Positions 44,547 through 53,382 of a stretch of DNA of 64,000 nucleotides are shown in pieces. The stretch is from Ruegeria sp. EL01 (GTDB lineage Bacteria; Pseudomonadota; Alphaproteobacteria; Rhodobacterales; Rhodobacteraceae): positions 62,001 through 126,000 of the forward strand of contig NZ_OMPS01000045.1 of assembly GCF_900313035.1 (NCBI RefSeq), in the 5' to 3' direction. The translations under genes were made by a program, and so were the position numbers. The notes under the pieces are model-generated. The model had not been told where the DNA came from, did no database searches, and worked only from the letters and a program-made list of their open reading frames with translations. How positions within the stretch are numbered: the stretch's first letter is position 1; each line of letters starts with the position of its first letter.

Positions 44547-45659
44547 ATGAGAACACGCGCGGCAGTTGCTGTGGCGGCAGGGCATCCTCTTGAAATCATG
44601 GAGGTTGATCTGCAAGGTCCCAAGGCTGGTGAGGTCCTGATCGAGGTCAAGGCGACCGGGCTATGTCACACCGATGAATTTACCCGTTCCGGCGATGACC
44701 CCGAGGGTATTTTCCCCGCGATTTTGGGCCACGAAGGCGCAGGTGTTGTGCTTGAGGTCGGGGAAGGTGTCACCAGTCTTGAAGTTGGTGATCATGTTAT
44801 TCCGCTCTACACGCCTGAGTGTCGCGAATGCGAATACTGCCTGAATCCAAAGACAAACCTGTGTCAGAAAGTGCGCGCTACACAGGGCGCGGGCTTGCTG
44901 CCGGATGGCACAACCAGGTTCAGCATGTTGGACGGAACGCCGATCCATCATTACATGGGATGTTCGACCTTCGCCAATCATACTGTCGTGCCCGAGATTG
45001 CGCTGGCAAAGGTGCGTAAGGATGCGCCGTTTGACAAGATTTGCTACATTGGATGTGGCGTCACAACCGGCATCGGCGCGGTGATCAATACCGCAAAAGT
45101 GGAAATAGGCTCGCGTTGTGTGGTCTTTGGTTTGGGCGGAATTGGCCTGAACGTTATTCAGGGCTGCCGCATGGCCGGCAGTGATCAAGTCGTTGGCGTT
45201 GACCTGAACGACGGCAAAGCTGAGATGGCGAAGCATTTCGGCATGACCGATTTCGTGAACCCTTCGACCGTTGACGGTGATCTGGTTGCGCATCTGGTTG
45301 AGCTGACGGGCGGTGGTGCAGACTATACGTTTGATGCGACGGGCAACGTTGGTGTGATGCGAACGGCCTTGGAATGCGCCCACAAAGGATGGGGTGAGAG
45401 CATCATCATTGGTGTCGCGCCTGCTGGTGCCGAAATCTCGACCCGCCCCTTCCAATTGGTGACTGGTCGGTCGTGGCGCGGAACGGCTTTTGGCGGTGCC
45501 AAGGGGCGAACCGATGTTCCCAAAATTGTCGATTGGTACATGGACGGCAAGATCGAGATTGATCCGATGATCACCCACAAGCTGAGCCTTGATGAGATAA
45601 ACCACGGGTTTGATCTGATGCATGAAGGCAAATCGATCCGTGCGGTCGTGGAGTACTGA
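44547..45659 (+). CDS. flhA: S-(hydroxymethyl)glutathione dehydrogenase / class III alcohol dehydrogenase
   Basis: 370 residues; the ATG at 44547 is preferred to 44529 because GGGAGGA lies before it. The catalytic zinc site is seen in GLCHTDEF and GHEGAG, the structural zinc cysteines in [18 protein letters not shown], and the NAD fold in [13 protein letters not shown]. It oxidises S-hydroxymethylglutathione, formed from formaldehyde and glutathione, to S-formylglutathione. Its neighbour is the next enzyme of this pathway, and the methanol dehydrogenase that makes formaldehyde follows. Names in use are flhA (Paracoccus), adhI and frmA. Confidence 0.95.
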   Translation: MRTRAAVAVAAGHPLEIMEVDLQGPKAGEVLIEVKATGLCHTDEFTRSGDDPEGIFPAILGHEGAGVVLEVGEGVTSLEVGDHVIPLYTPECRECEYCLNPKTNLCQKVRATQGAGLLPDGTTRFSMLDGTPIHHYMGCSTFANHTVVPEIALAKVRKDAPFDKICYIGCGVTTGIGAVINTAKVEIGSRCVVFGLGGIGLNVIQGCRMAGSDQVVGVDLNDGKAEMAKHFGMTDFVNPSTVDGDLVAHLVELTGGGADYTFDATGNVGVMRTALECAHKGWGESIIIGVAPAGAEISTRPFQLVTGRSWRGTAFGGAKGRTDVPKIVDWYMDGKIEIDPMITHKLSLDEINHGFDLMHEGKSIRAVVEY

Positions 45660-45660
45660 T

Positions 45661-46491
45661 ATGGATCTGAAGGTCATCACACAGAATCGCAGTTTCGGGG
45701 GGGAGCAGACCGTCTATTCCCACCAGTCGGAGACCTGCGATTGTGAGATGACCTTTGCCATTTACCTGCCCCCGCAGGCAAAGCAGGGGCCTGTTCCGCT
45801 ATTGTGGTATTTGTCTGGCCTGACTTGCACCCACGAAAACGCCATGACCAAAGGCGGTTTTCAAGAGGCAGCCGCAGATTACGGTGTTGCGGTGATCTTC
45901 CCTGACACGTCCCCGCGGGGAAGTACCGTTGCAGATGATGACGCATATGACCTTGGGCAGGGGGCCGGGTTCTATGTCAACGCCACGCGCGACCCCTGGA
46001 AGTCGCATTTCCGAATGTATGATTACATTGTCGAGGAACTGCGCGATATCGTTCTGAAGACGTTTCCGTTGCAGGATCAGCAAGGCATCACCGGTCATTC
46101 CATGGGGGGGCACGGTGCGCTGACGATCGCCATGCGCAACGCGGATTTGTTCGGGTCACTGTCGGCCTTTGCTCCGATCGCGCATCCGACCCAATCTGAT
46201 TGGGGTCGAAAGCAACTCAGCAGCTATCTAGGGGATGATGAAAGCACCTGGTCCGAGCACGACTCGACCTTGCTGCTGGAAGAGCACGGTTGGAAGGGAG
46301 ACTTGTTGATCGACCAGGGCGCGGACGATCAGTTTCTGGACCTGCTCAAACCTGAAGCGCTGGCCAACATGATGGCAAAGCGTCGCCAGCCCGGACAGAT
46401 CAGAATTCAACAGGGGTATGACCATTCGTACTTCTTCGTAAACAGCTTTGCGCGGGACCACGTCGCATGGCACGCCGAGCGTCTCAGCTAA
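45661..46491 (+). CDS. fghA: S-formylglutathione hydrolase
   Basis: 276 residues from the ATG 1 base after the upstream stop. Esterase D family: the nucleophile is in GHSMGGHGAL, the other triad members in DQGADDQFL and YDHSYFF, and the early motif LSGLTCTHENAMTKGGFQ is diagnostic. It hydrolyses S-formylglutathione to formate and glutathione, completing formaldehyde detoxification. Cytoplasmic; translationally coupled to the dehydrogenase. Confidence 0.95.
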   Translation: MDLKVITQNRSFGGEQTVYSHQSETCDCEMTFAIYLPPQAKQGPVPLLWYLSGLTCTHENAMTKGGFQEAAADYGVAVIFPDTSPRGSTVADDDAYDLGQGAGFYVNATRDPWKSHFRMYDYIVEELRDIVLKTFPLQDQQGITGHSMGGHGALTIAMRNADLFGSLSAFAPIAHPTQSDWGRKQLSSYLGDDESTWSEHDSTLLLEEHGWKGDLLIDQGADDQFLDLLKPEALANMMAKRRQPGQIRIQQGYDHSYFFVNSFARDHVAWHAERLS

Positions 46492-46516
46492 TGAAAATAG
46501 CAAGGAAAGATCCAGA

Positions 46517-46906
46517 GTGTTCAGAACAGTAATATCAGCAGCATGTCTGATGCTTGCACCGACAATTGCAAGCGCCGAAGGGGATGCCGAGGCAGGTAAA
46601 AAGGTGTTTCGCAAGTGCAAAGCTTGCCACGCCGTTGGCGAGGGTGCCGAGAACAAGGTTGGGCCCATGCTGAACGGGATAGTTGGCCGTCAGGCGGCGA
46701 CTGTCGAAGACTTTGGGTATTCCCCAGCCTTGATGAAACTGTCCGAAGACGGGCTGGTCTGGACGCCGGAAGAACTGGACGTGTTTCTGACCAAACCGCG
46801 CGACTATGCCAAAGGCATCAAGATGACCTTTGCCGGTCTGCGCAAGGAAGACGACCGGGTCAACATAATCGCATATCTTGCGACCTTTGAAGGTGAAGGT
46901 TCGTAA
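46517..46906 (+). CDS. Class I cytochrome c (c550-like)
   Basis: 129 residues from a GTG at 46517 with AAGGAAAG before it; this start gives a correct signal peptide (ending TIASA). One haem site CKACH, a conserved VGPMLNGIVGRQAA, and the axial Met in KGIKMTFAG show a soluble periplasmic class I cytochrome of c2/c550 type. It stands directly upstream of xoxF and probably accepts electrons from XoxG and hands them to a terminal oxidase. Confidence 0.93.
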   Translation: MFRTVISAACLMLAPTIASAEGDAEAGKKVFRKCKACHAVGEGAENKVGPMLNGIVGRQAATVEDFGYSPALMKLSEDGLVWTPEELDVFLTKPRDYAKGIKMTFAGLRKEDDRVNIIAYLATFEGEGS

Positions 46907-46950
46907 GACACTGAGTTGTTCGCCTGTCGCGTTGCCTGAGGAGGGGCCTG

Positions 46951-47017
46951 ACGGACGAGCAAGCGAAGACACCGAAGTCCGTAGGGGTGAGGTGTACCAC
47001 AGCGGCGAAGACGCCGC
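46951..47017 (+). promoter_or_regulatory. Structured xoxF leader with two hairpins and a repeated motif
   Basis: Hairpin A: ACGGAC (46951-46956) with GTCCGT (46977-46982). Hairpin B: GCGGCGAAGACGCCGC (47002-47017), a 6-bp stem with an AAGA loop. The string GCGAAGACNCCG occurs in both (46963 and 47005). Hairpin B ends 3 bases before the AAAGGGAGGA ribosome site, so it could influence translation or mRNA stability. Confidence 0.4.
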
Positions 47018-47036
47018 ACCAAAGGGAGGAAAATGA

Positions 47037-48839
47037 ATGAAAAAGCTATCGCTTTTGACCTCCGGGATCGCCATCTGTCTGGCCTCAGCGGCTTTTGCAA
47101 ATGACGACCTGGTTTCCCAGATGGAGAACTCAAAACAATGGGCGATCCAGACCGGTGACTACAAGAACCAACGCTATTCCGCACTAGATCAGATCACATC
47201 CGATAATGTAGGGGATCTGCAAGTTGCGTGGACATTTTCGACCGGTGTCCTGCGCGGGCACGAGGGTTCTCCGCTGGTGATCGGCGACATGATGTACGTC
47301 CACACACCGTTCCCGAACATCGTGTATGCGCTGGATCTGGCCAATGACGGCAAGATCGTTTGGAAATATGAACCCAAGCAGGACCCGGACGTTATCCCGG
47401 TGATGTGCTGTGACACCGTGAACCGCGGTGTGGCGTATGCCGATGGCAAGATCTTCCTGCACCAGGCTGACACCAAGCTTGTTGCTCTGGATGCCAAATC
47501 CGGCGACGTCGTTTGGGAAGTGCAAAATGGTGACCCTGCGATCGGTGAGACCAACACTGCTACGGTCCTGCCTGTCAAAGACAAGGTCATCGTTGGTATC
47601 TCTGGTGGTGAGTTCGGTGTGCGCGGGTCGGTTACGGCCTACGACATGAGCTCGGGCGAGCAGGTCTGGCGTGCGTATTCCATGGGTCCGGACTCGGACA
47701 TCCTCGTTGATCCGGAAAACACAACTCATCTTGGCAAGCCCGTTGGTGCGGATTCCGGAACCAACACCTGGGAAGGTGACCAGTGGAAGATCGGTGGCGG
47801 TACCACCTGGGGTTGGTATTCAGCCGATCTGGACGAAAACCTGATGTACTACGGCACAGGGAACCCATCGACATGGAACCCAGGACAGCGTCCAGGCGAC
47901 AATCGTTGGTCGATGACCATCATGGCCCGCGATATCGATACCGGCGTCGCACGCTGGTTCTACCAGATGACGCCGCATGATGAATGGGACTATGACGGCA
48001 TCAATGAAATGATCCTGTCGGAACAGGAAATTGATGGCGAGCAGCGCAAGTTGCTGACCCATTTTGACCGGAACGGTCTGGGCTATACCATGGACCGTGT
48101 TACGGGTGAGTTGCTGGTGGCCGAGAAGTTCGATCCGGTGGTCAACTGGACCACAGGTGTCGATATGGACCCCAACAGCGAAACCTATGGTCGTCCGGCA
48201 GTCGTGGCGCAGTACTCGACTGAGCAGAATGGCGAGGACGTGAACTCGACCGGTATCTGCCCTGCGGCTCTGGGTACCAAAGACCAACAGCCTGCGGCGT
48301 ATTCGCCAAAGACCGAGCTGATGTATGTGCCGACAAACCATGTCTGCATGGACTATGAGCCGTTCCGCGTGTCCTACACCGCTGGTCAGCCCTATGTGGG
48401 TGCAACGCTTGCGATGTATCCGGCACCGGACAGCCATGGCGGTATGGGTAACTTTATCGCTTGGGATAACACCGACGGTTCTATCAAGTGGTCGATCCCC
48501 GAGCAGTTCTCGGTCTGGTCGGGCGCATTGGCTACTGCAGGTGACATCGTGTTCTACGGTACGCTTGAAGGGTATCTGAAGGCTGTTCATGCTGAAACGG
48601 GTGAGGAACTCTATAAGTTCAAGACACCGTCAGGCATCATCGGCAACGTGATGACTTATGAGCGAGACGGCAAGCAGTACATCGGCATCCTGTCAGGTGT
48701 TGGTGGCTGGGCCGGAATTGGTCTTGCGGCTGGTCTGACCAACCCGAATGACGGTCTGGGCGCCGTGGGTGGCTATGCCGCTCTTAGCGACTATACTGCA
48801 CTTGGTGGTCAGCTGACCGTGTTCGCACTGCCGAACTAA
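47037..48839 (+). CDS. xoxF: Lanthanide-dependent methanol dehydrogenase XoxF
   Basis: 600 residues, signal peptide ending SAAFA. PQQ enzyme landmarks are the vicinal disulphide cysteines (PVMCCDTV, 124-125), metal ligands in GGEFGVRG (Glu 192) and GTGNPSTW (Asn 276), the catalytic Asp 318 and, two residues on, Asp 320 in DEWDYDG. The extra Asp marks the lanthanide-dependent XoxF type; calcium-dependent MxaF has Ala there. An eight-bladed propeller with tryptophan-docking repeats fills the length. It oxidises methanol in the periplasm and passes electrons to XoxG. No mxaF or mxaI is present, so XoxF is the methanol dehydrogenase of this locus. Confidence 0.97.
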   Translation: MKKLSLLTSGIAICLASAAFANDDLVSQMENSKQWAIQTGDYKNQRYSALDQITSDNVGDLQVAWTFSTGVLRGHEGSPLVIGDMMYVHTPFPNIVYALDLANDGKIVWKYEPKQDPDVIPVMCCDTVNRGVAYADGKIFLHQADTKLVALDAKSGDVVWEVQNGDPAIGETNTATVLPVKDKVIVGISGGEFGVRGSVTAYDMSSGEQVWRAYSMGPDSDILVDPENTTHLGKPVGADSGTNTWEGDQWKIGGGTTWGWYSADLDENLMYYGTGNPSTWNPGQRPGDNRWSMTIMARDIDTGVARWFYQMTPHDEWDYDGINEMILSEQEIDGEQRKLLTHFDRNGLGYTMDRVTGELLVAEKFDPVVNWTTGVDMDPNSETYGRPAVVAQYSTEQNGEDVNSTGICPAALGTKDQQPAAYSPKTELMYVPTNHVCMDYEPFRVSYTAGQPYVGATLAMYPAPDSHGGMGNFIAWDNTDGSIKWSIPEQFSVWSGALATAGDIVFYGTLEGYLKAVHAETGEELYKFKTPSGIIGNVMTYERDGKQYIGILSGVGGWAGIGLAAGLTNPNDGLGAVGGYAALSDYTALGGQLTVFALPN

Positions 48840-48850
48840 GCCAAAAAATG

Positions 48851-48884
48851 TCTGGTGCGATCCGTTCGGATCGCACCAGATTTT
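48851..48884 (+). terminator. Hairpin with T tract between xoxF and xoxG
   Basis: TCTGGTGCGATC (48851-48862) and GATCGCACCAGA (48869-48880) form a perfect 12-bp stem with a 6-base loop, followed by TTTTC. It should act as a partial terminator or 3' stabiliser, giving much more xoxF than xoxGJ product. Confidence 0.8.
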
Positions 48885-48907
48885 CAGCTACAGCAAACGA
48901 GGTTTTC

Positions 48908-49411
48908 ATGATCCCAGCAGTACGTCTTTTGGCCCCCTTTGCGATCTTCTGCCTTCCTCTGGCCGTGGCAGCCGACAATCTGGCCGTCGCATATACCGAG
49001 GACGGCCGGTCTTATACGGATGACGATGTGCCGACCTACAATGTTGCAGAAGACGGAACAGTAGACTGGCCGACGTTTTCAGGATTTCGCCGCTACCATG
49101 CGGAATGTCATGTATGCCATGGCCCGGACGGGGAAGGTTCAACCTACGCACCTGCGCTGAAGCAATCCGCGCTGGACATGGACTATTATGACTTTGTGGA
49201 CATTGTCACCAATGGCCGCCAAGTGATCAGCGCAGCCGAAAACTCGGTGATGCCCGGATTTGGCAACAACCCGAATGTGATGTGCTTTCTGGACGACATC
49301 TATGTTTATCTGAAAGCCCATGGATCAGGTACAATCCCGCGTGGACGCCCCCCGAAGAAAGAAGCAAAATCTGATGTGATACGCGAGGATGAAGATGCGT
49401 GCATGGGCTAA
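48908..49411 (+). CDS. xoxG: XoxG-type cytochrome c, electron acceptor of XoxF
   Basis: 167 residues from the ATG at 48908; signal peptide ending LAVA. Haem site CHVCH (67-71) and axial Met in SVMPGFG. Two more cysteines (NVMCFLDD and EDACMG) make the four-cysteine pattern of the methanol-metabolism cytochrome family. It takes electrons from PQQ-H2 in XoxF and passes them to a class I cytochrome. It ends inside the start of xoxJ, so the two are coupled. Confidence 0.93.
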   Translation: MIPAVRLLAPFAIFCLPLAVAADNLAVAYTEDGRSYTDDDVPTYNVAEDGTVDWPTFSGFRRYHAECHVCHGPDGEGSTYAPALKQSALDMDYYDFVDIVTNGRQVISAAENSVMPGFGNNPNVMCFLDDIYVYLKAHGSGTIPRGRPPKKEAKSDVIREDEDACMG

Positions 49412-50237
49412 TGCCTTACTGACAATGCTGGGGTTCGCGGTCTGGATCAGCCAGGCGCAGCCCGGTATCGCGCAAACATCCGATCTGGTCTCAAAAAACG
49501 CGTTTCGCGTCTGCGCAGACCCCGCAAATTCCCCGGTCTCATCAAAAGATGGGTCGGGATATGAAAACCAACTGGCCGAGTTGATCGCAGCAAAGCTGGA
49601 GCTTCCGGTTCAATATACCTGGTTCCCTCAAGCCACCGGTTTCATTCGAAACACCCTGACCGCCAAGCGTTGTGATGTTGTGATCGGATACGCGCAAGGG
49701 CACGATCTGGTACAAAACACCAATCATTATTACACCTCCGCCTATTCGCTGATCGTCCCGAAGGACAGTAATCTAGCAGGCGTCGACACTCTGAACGATC
49801 CCGCGCTCAAGGGTCGGCGGATTGGGATCATCGCGGGTACACCCCCGGCTGCTCACATGGCGCGCAACGGTCTGATCGGACAGGCCAAGCCTTACAATCT
49901 GTTCGTTGATCGCCGCGTTGAAAGCCCTGCAATAGACATGTTGAACGACTTGCAATCCGGTGAAATCGAAGCCGCCGTTTTATGGGGCCCGCTGGGTGGC
50001 CCGCTGGTCAAAGGGGATTATCCGGACTTCAAAGTGATCCCATTGGTCAAGGAAGAGCTGCCGCCGCGCCTGTTCTATCGCATTACTATGGGTGTGCGTC
50101 AGGGTGAGAAAGTGTGGCAGCGGCAGCTGAATTCTTTGATCCGGCGCAATCAGGATGAAATCAATGGCGTGCTGGCAAACGCCGGTGTTCCGCTGGTCAA
50201 CGATCTTGGAACCGAGGTTTTGGAGCCGTCGCAATGA
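49395..50237 (+). CDS. xoxJ: XoxJ periplasmic protein (solute-binding fold, MxaJ family)
   Basis: 280 residues; the ATG at 49395 is chosen over 49389 because GCGAGG lies 6 bases before it. The signal peptide ends GIAQ. A bilobed SBP_bac_3 fold is seen in AFRVCADPANSPVSSKDGSGYENQLAELIAAKL and AKRCDVVIGYAQGHDLVQNT. MxaJ/XoxJ proteins are thought to activate or mature methanol dehydrogenase and are not transport proteins. It overlaps xoxG upstream and the CxxCW gene downstream (ATGA). Confidence 0.92.
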   Translation: MRAWANALLTMLGFAVWISQAQPGIAQTSDLVSKNAFRVCADPANSPVSSKDGSGYENQLAELIAAKLELPVQYTWFPQATGFIRNTLTAKRCDVVIGYAQGHDLVQNTNHYYTSAYSLIVPKDSNLAGVDTLNDPALKGRRIGIIAGTPPAAHMARNGLIGQAKPYNLFVDRRVESPAIDMLNDLQSGEIEAAVLWGPLGGPLVKGDYPDFKVIPLVKEELPPRLFYRITMGVRQGEKVWQRQLNSLIRRNQDEINGVLANAGVPLVNDLGTEVLEPSQ

Positions 50238-50788
50238 TCCGCGCCCTTGCAGCATTGGTTTTCACGGCCTCTGCTGCGACCGCGCAAACTGTTCCAGAAC
50301 CATCAGATTATCGAATGGATCACTACCGTGCGCCGGTGCCCGACCGCATAACCGGAGGCACGGCCATCGGTCCGGACGAGGCGTATGCGTTATGGCAGGA
50401 TCAAAGCGCTGTCTTTGTCGACGTCCTGCCGCAAGCCCCGAAACCCGCCAACCTGCCCAAAGGCACGATCTGGCGGGACAAACCCCGCAACAGCATTCCC
50501 GGTGCAATCTGGTTGCCAAACGTAGGCTACGGGGCCATTGCCGACGTGACGGCTGACTATTTTCGCAAGGGTTTGGAAGAGGCGACCAACGGTGACACCA
50601 GCCGAGCAGTTGTCTTCTTCTGCCTGGAGGATTGCTGGATGAGCTGGAATGCTGCCCGGCGCGCCATCGAATGGGGTTATGACAGCGTCTATTGGCTGCC
50701 CGAAGGCACGGATGGTTGGGCCTTGTGGGACTACCCTCTCGAGAGGGTGAAACCCGAACCCGGTCAGCCAGTGGCCGAAGGCGGCTAA
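50234..50788 (+). CDS. PQQ-dependent catabolism-associated CxxCW motif protein (rhodanese-like)
   Basis: 184 residues, signal peptide ending SAATA. The hallmark CLEDCW (FFCLEDCWMSWNAARRA) sits at the rhodanese active-loop position of a rhodanese-like fold (AYALWQDQSAVFVDVLPQ). The family occurs only with PQQ alcohol dehydrogenase clusters and its reaction is unknown; thiol or sulphane handling with the SoxYZ-like carriers is a reasonable guess. Last gene of the xoxFGJ unit, tail to tail with SoxYZ-like copy 2. Confidence 0.92.
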   Translation: MIRALAALVFTASAATAQTVPEPSDYRMDHYRAPVPDRITGGTAIGPDEAYALWQDQSAVFVDVLPQAPKPANLPKGTIWRDKPRNSIPGAIWLPNVGYGAIADVTADYFRKGLEEATNGDTSRAVVFFCLEDCWMSWNAARRAIEWGYDSVYWLPEGTDGWALWDYPLERVKPEPGQPVAEGG

Positions 50789-50789
50789 T

Positions 50790-51608
50790 CTAAAACCCTG
50801 CCAGATCCTTGTGCAGATGGCTGACCGTGCCGTCTGTATCTGTCATGGTAACATCCACCGATTGCGCTTTGCTTGGCACGGAAATGCCGACCCGGGGATT
50901 CTCGGACAGGGAAATTGATCCGGTCATCTCGATATAACCCGCGCCATCAAGGTCGATATCCACCGTTTCCACGTAGCGCATTGGAATGAACAGCAGGGAA
51001 ATCTGGTCCATTTGCATTCCGGAATGCGAGGGGTGGTCGATGTTCAGATCCATCTTGTTGGCGCGGTTTGCACCAAGGTTCGACAGCCGGGTGCGCGTAT
51101 CCAACGCGGGAACACGCCCGACCAGTTCGGCCTCCATCGTACCTAAGTTCGCTATGGCCAGTTCCGGATCGGTTCCCGGAGGTGCGGAACAGGCACCCAA
51201 CCCAGATGTTTTGACGAATGTCTCCGATACCCAAAGCCGTCCGTCGGTGGTTTCCGCGATGACATGCATGGGTGTTGGGCCGTTTACCCGCATTGTCACG
51301 TCAAAGTAGAAACTGGACAGAGGCTCCTCCAACTCGATCACGGCTGAGACCGGCATCGGGTTTTCATCCAGCACCAGAGTCACCTTGGCGACATTTGTGC
51401 CCTTGGGAGCCACAATCTGCGCGGCCAATTCAGCACGTCCATCATCCGGTGTGCGATAGGGCGCATCAATGGCGATCAGATCATCGCCGTTCAGCATGGC
51501 CCGGTCACCGTAAAGTAGCGCCCGCACATTCTCCCATGCTTCGTTCGACGCCCAGCCTGGCAGTGCCAGCACGCACAGCAGGGACGCGATCAGGCAAGAA
51601 GTCTTCAT
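50790..51608 (-). CDS. Quinoprotein dehydrogenase-associated SoxYZ-like carrier protein (copy 2)
   Basis: 272 residues, signal peptide ending LPGWA. Same layout as the protein at 40974-41786: a SoxY-like half with FVKTSGLGACSAPPG holding the putative carrier cysteine, then a SoxZ-like half (NIDHPSHSGMQMDQISLLFIPMRYVETVDID). Outside these motifs the two are well diverged, so this is an old duplication. Its start overlaps the beta-propeller stop (ATGA). Confidence 0.9.
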   Translation of the reverse strand: MKTSCLIASLLCVLALPGWASNEAWENVRALLYGDRAMLNGDDLIAIDAPYRTPDDGRAELAAQIVAPKGTNVAKVTLVLDENPMPVSAVIELEEPLSSFYFDVTMRVNGPTPMHVIAETTDGRLWVSETFVKTSGLGACSAPPGTDPELAIANLGTMEAELVGRVPALDTRTRLSNLGANRANKMDLNIDHPSHSGMQMDQISLLFIPMRYVETVDIDLDGAGYIEMTGSISLSENPRVGISVPSKAQSVDVTMTDTDGTVSHLHKDLAGF

Positions 51609-52570
51609 TGTCTTCCTCCTCCCAAAAATCTGCCAAAAGCGCGTGGCCCATCGCAGGTTTCCAATGTTCTTATCACGGACAGAGTGTCCGGGTCCACGAA
51701 GCTGACGGTGTTGTCGAACCAGTTGGCTATGACCAGCACGTCGCCTTCAGCTGTGACATCGATGCCTTCGGGATACTCTCCGACATCAATCGTGGCTTCG
51801 AGTTCGAGTGTGTCCAGCGAGATAACGGTGAGCGTATTGGCATACTGGTTGGTCACAAAGGCGCGGTTGTTGGCGAAGGCAATGCCATAGGGTCGTTCGC
51901 CAACCGGAACAGTGGCAAGTATTTTGCCGCTTTCTGCGTCTAGTAAACTGATGTCATTGCTGCCCACATTGCCCACGAAAAGCAGGCCATTCGGGGCAAA
52001 GCGCAGCCCAAAGGGGCGGATTCCAACGGCAATGCGGTGCAAGAGGTGCAGGGTTTCGGCATCGAACACCGACACCTGATCTGCATCTTTGTCAGCGGAG
52101 GCAACAAAGCGCCCGTCATCTGAGATGGCAATCCCTGCCGGAGAGGTCCCTGTTGGCAATTCGGCCTGAATTTCCAGCGTTGTGGTGCCCAACACCCACA
52201 ATCGAGCATTGTACCAGTCCGATACAAACAGTCGCCCGCGCTGTGCATCCGCCGCGATCCCGATCGGTCCACCATCCAGTATGATCTGTGACAGTGTTTC
52301 CCCTGTTTTCATGGACAAGCGCCGCACAGTTTTGCTGTCCGCAGACACCGTGAACAGGTTGTTATTCGTGCCGACTGCGACACCGGCCGGTTTACCAGGC
52401 AGGGGCCAGCGGGCGGTTTCCTGCATTTCGGTCAGGTCGATCCGGCTCAACTCGTTACCGTTTTGGCAGGTTATATAGGCTGTATCCGCCAGCGCAGTGC
52501 CCGAGGACACAGCTAGAAACAGTGCCAAGCCGAGCTTAGCTTGCTGCGCCAAAGCGTTCGACCAGCGCAT
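51605..52570 (-). CDS. PQQ-dependent catabolism-associated YVTN beta-propeller protein (copy 1)
   Basis: 321 residues if started at the ATG at 52570, which overlaps the MxaD-like gene by 35 bases; a TTG at 52552 is possible, since no ribosome site stands out. Signal peptide ending GTALA. Seven repeats of about 40 residues of YVTN type (TAYITCQNGNELSRIDLTEMQETARWPLPGKPAGVAV; RPYGIAFANNRAFVTNQYANTLTVISLDT). Likely a periplasmic binding or scaffold protein of the quinoprotein system. A second propeller of the same type is in the lut-like operon. Confidence 0.88.
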   Translation of the reverse strand: MRWSNALAQQAKLGLALFLAVSSGTALADTAYITCQNGNELSRIDLTEMQETARWPLPGKPAGVAVGTNNNLFTVSADSKTVRRLSMKTGETLSQIILDGGPIGIAADAQRGRLFVSDWYNARLWVLGTTTLEIQAELPTGTSPAGIAISDDGRFVASADKDADQVSVFDAETLHLLHRIAVGIRPFGLRFAPNGLLFVGNVGSNDISLLDAESGKILATVPVGERPYGIAFANNRAFVTNQYANTLTVISLDTLELEATIDVGEYPEGIDVTAEGDVLVIANWFDNTVSFVDPDTLSVIRTLETCDGPRAFGRFLGGGRQ

Positions 52571-53075
52571 CCAGACCGGCTTGATAAACACCAGCCACAG
52601 CTGCCACAGCAGCTTCGTCATTCAGTTCGGCGGGTGGGTCGTTGTTGGGGTATCCGCGATAAAACGCGCCGCGCCATACTATGATCGATCCACCTCCGTC
52701 GCGGGGTTTCACCGTCAGGTGTGAGGAGTAATTGGTCACCGGCAGAACTTCGACTTCGACCGCCGTTATCCGGTAGGAATAGCTCATCTTCTCGGCGCTG
52801 TATTTATACAGGACCTCTGCAATGGTTGGTCCACTCTCCTGTCCGAGGGTCAGTAACCGTGTCGCGTCGATTTCGTTGCCACCTTCGCCTTCCGTGGAAA
52901 ACACGGCAGGGTGCCAGGACAAATCGTCAAAGTTACCGATTACGGCCCAGACCTCCTCGGGTGGGGCGGCGACTTCGGTTGTCAGGGTCACTTTCTGCCG
53001 AGTCGGTCCATGCGCCCAAGCTGCTGCGGGCGCTATAATCGCTGCGGTTGTCGCAAGAAATGTTCGTCGATTCAT
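52536..53075 (-). CDS. MxaD-like SRPBCC family protein
   Basis: 179 residues from the ATG at 53075 (AGGAGGAAGCAGA before it). The N-terminus MNRRTFLATTAAIIAPAAAWA looks like a Tat or Sec signal with a twin arginine. The mature part is a START/SRPBCC fold (TTEVAAPPEEVWAVIGNFDDLSWHPAVFSTEGEGGNEIDATRLLTL), as in MxaD, which helps methanol dehydrogenase and cytochrome cL interact. First gene of a three-gene leftward unit with the propeller and SoxYZ-like copy 2. Confidence 0.87.
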   Translation of the reverse strand: MNRRTFLATTAAIIAPAAAWAHGPTRQKVTLTTEVAAPPEEVWAVIGNFDDLSWHPAVFSTEGEGGNEIDATRLLTLGQESGPTIAEVLYKYSAEKMSYSYRITAVEVEVLPVTNYSSHLTVKPRDGGGSIIVWRGAFYRGYPNNDPPAELNDEAAVAAVAGVYQAGLDALVERFGAAS

Positions 53076-53382
53076 TCTGCTTCCTCCTGGAAAGTGCATC
53101 GCCTGACCTTGTCTTGTCACAGATGTGTGATCGGCTGATGTTGCCACCTGAGCTCAACGTTGCCACCCTTCACCATCCGTTTCCGCGTTCTTGACGAAAG
53201 CCGCGAGAAACAGAAGCAAGATCAATTGTCTACGCACATTCTTAAAAAATAAGAATCGAGCTTGATGATGAAGCTGATAGGCTTGGATTTACAACACGGC
53301 CAAAAGTATCGGTTCCGTTTTGTAAGGCGATCCGCCTTTGTTAGGGGCCCGCTCTTAACCACGCGGGTCATGGGAGGAGATC
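53076..53382. promoter_or_regulatory. Divergent promoter region between the MxaD-like unit and the lut-like operon
   Basis: It holds a direct repeat GTTGCCACC at 53140 and 53159 (19-base period), a 19-base inverted repeat ATTCTTA-A5-TAAGAAT at 53238-53256, and a short hairpin AAGGCG-ATC-CGCCTT at 53324-53338. The core TCTTA-N5-TAAGA of the inverted repeat recurs upstream of pqqA at 61842-61856. A GGAGGAG ribosome site serves the TTG start at 53383. Confidence 0.6.
53238..53256. promoter_or_regulatory. TCTTA-N5-TAAGA inverted repeat upstream of the lut-like operon
   Basis: ATTCTTA-A5-TAAGAAT, 7-bp perfect arms, 127 bases before the TTG start of the first binding protein. Core identical to the repeat before pqqA. 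Confidence 0.6.

Noticed and set aside
46951..47017. Known riboswitch class in the xoxF leader
   Set aside because: The two short hairpins do not match any riboswitch architecture I recognise; kept as an open observation only.
47037..48839. Calcium-dependent methanol dehydrogenase MxaF or an ethanol dehydrogenase
   Set aside because: DYD at 318-320 carries the extra lanthanide-coordinating Asp, and the neighbours are xoxG and xoxJ; no mxaI small subunit is present.
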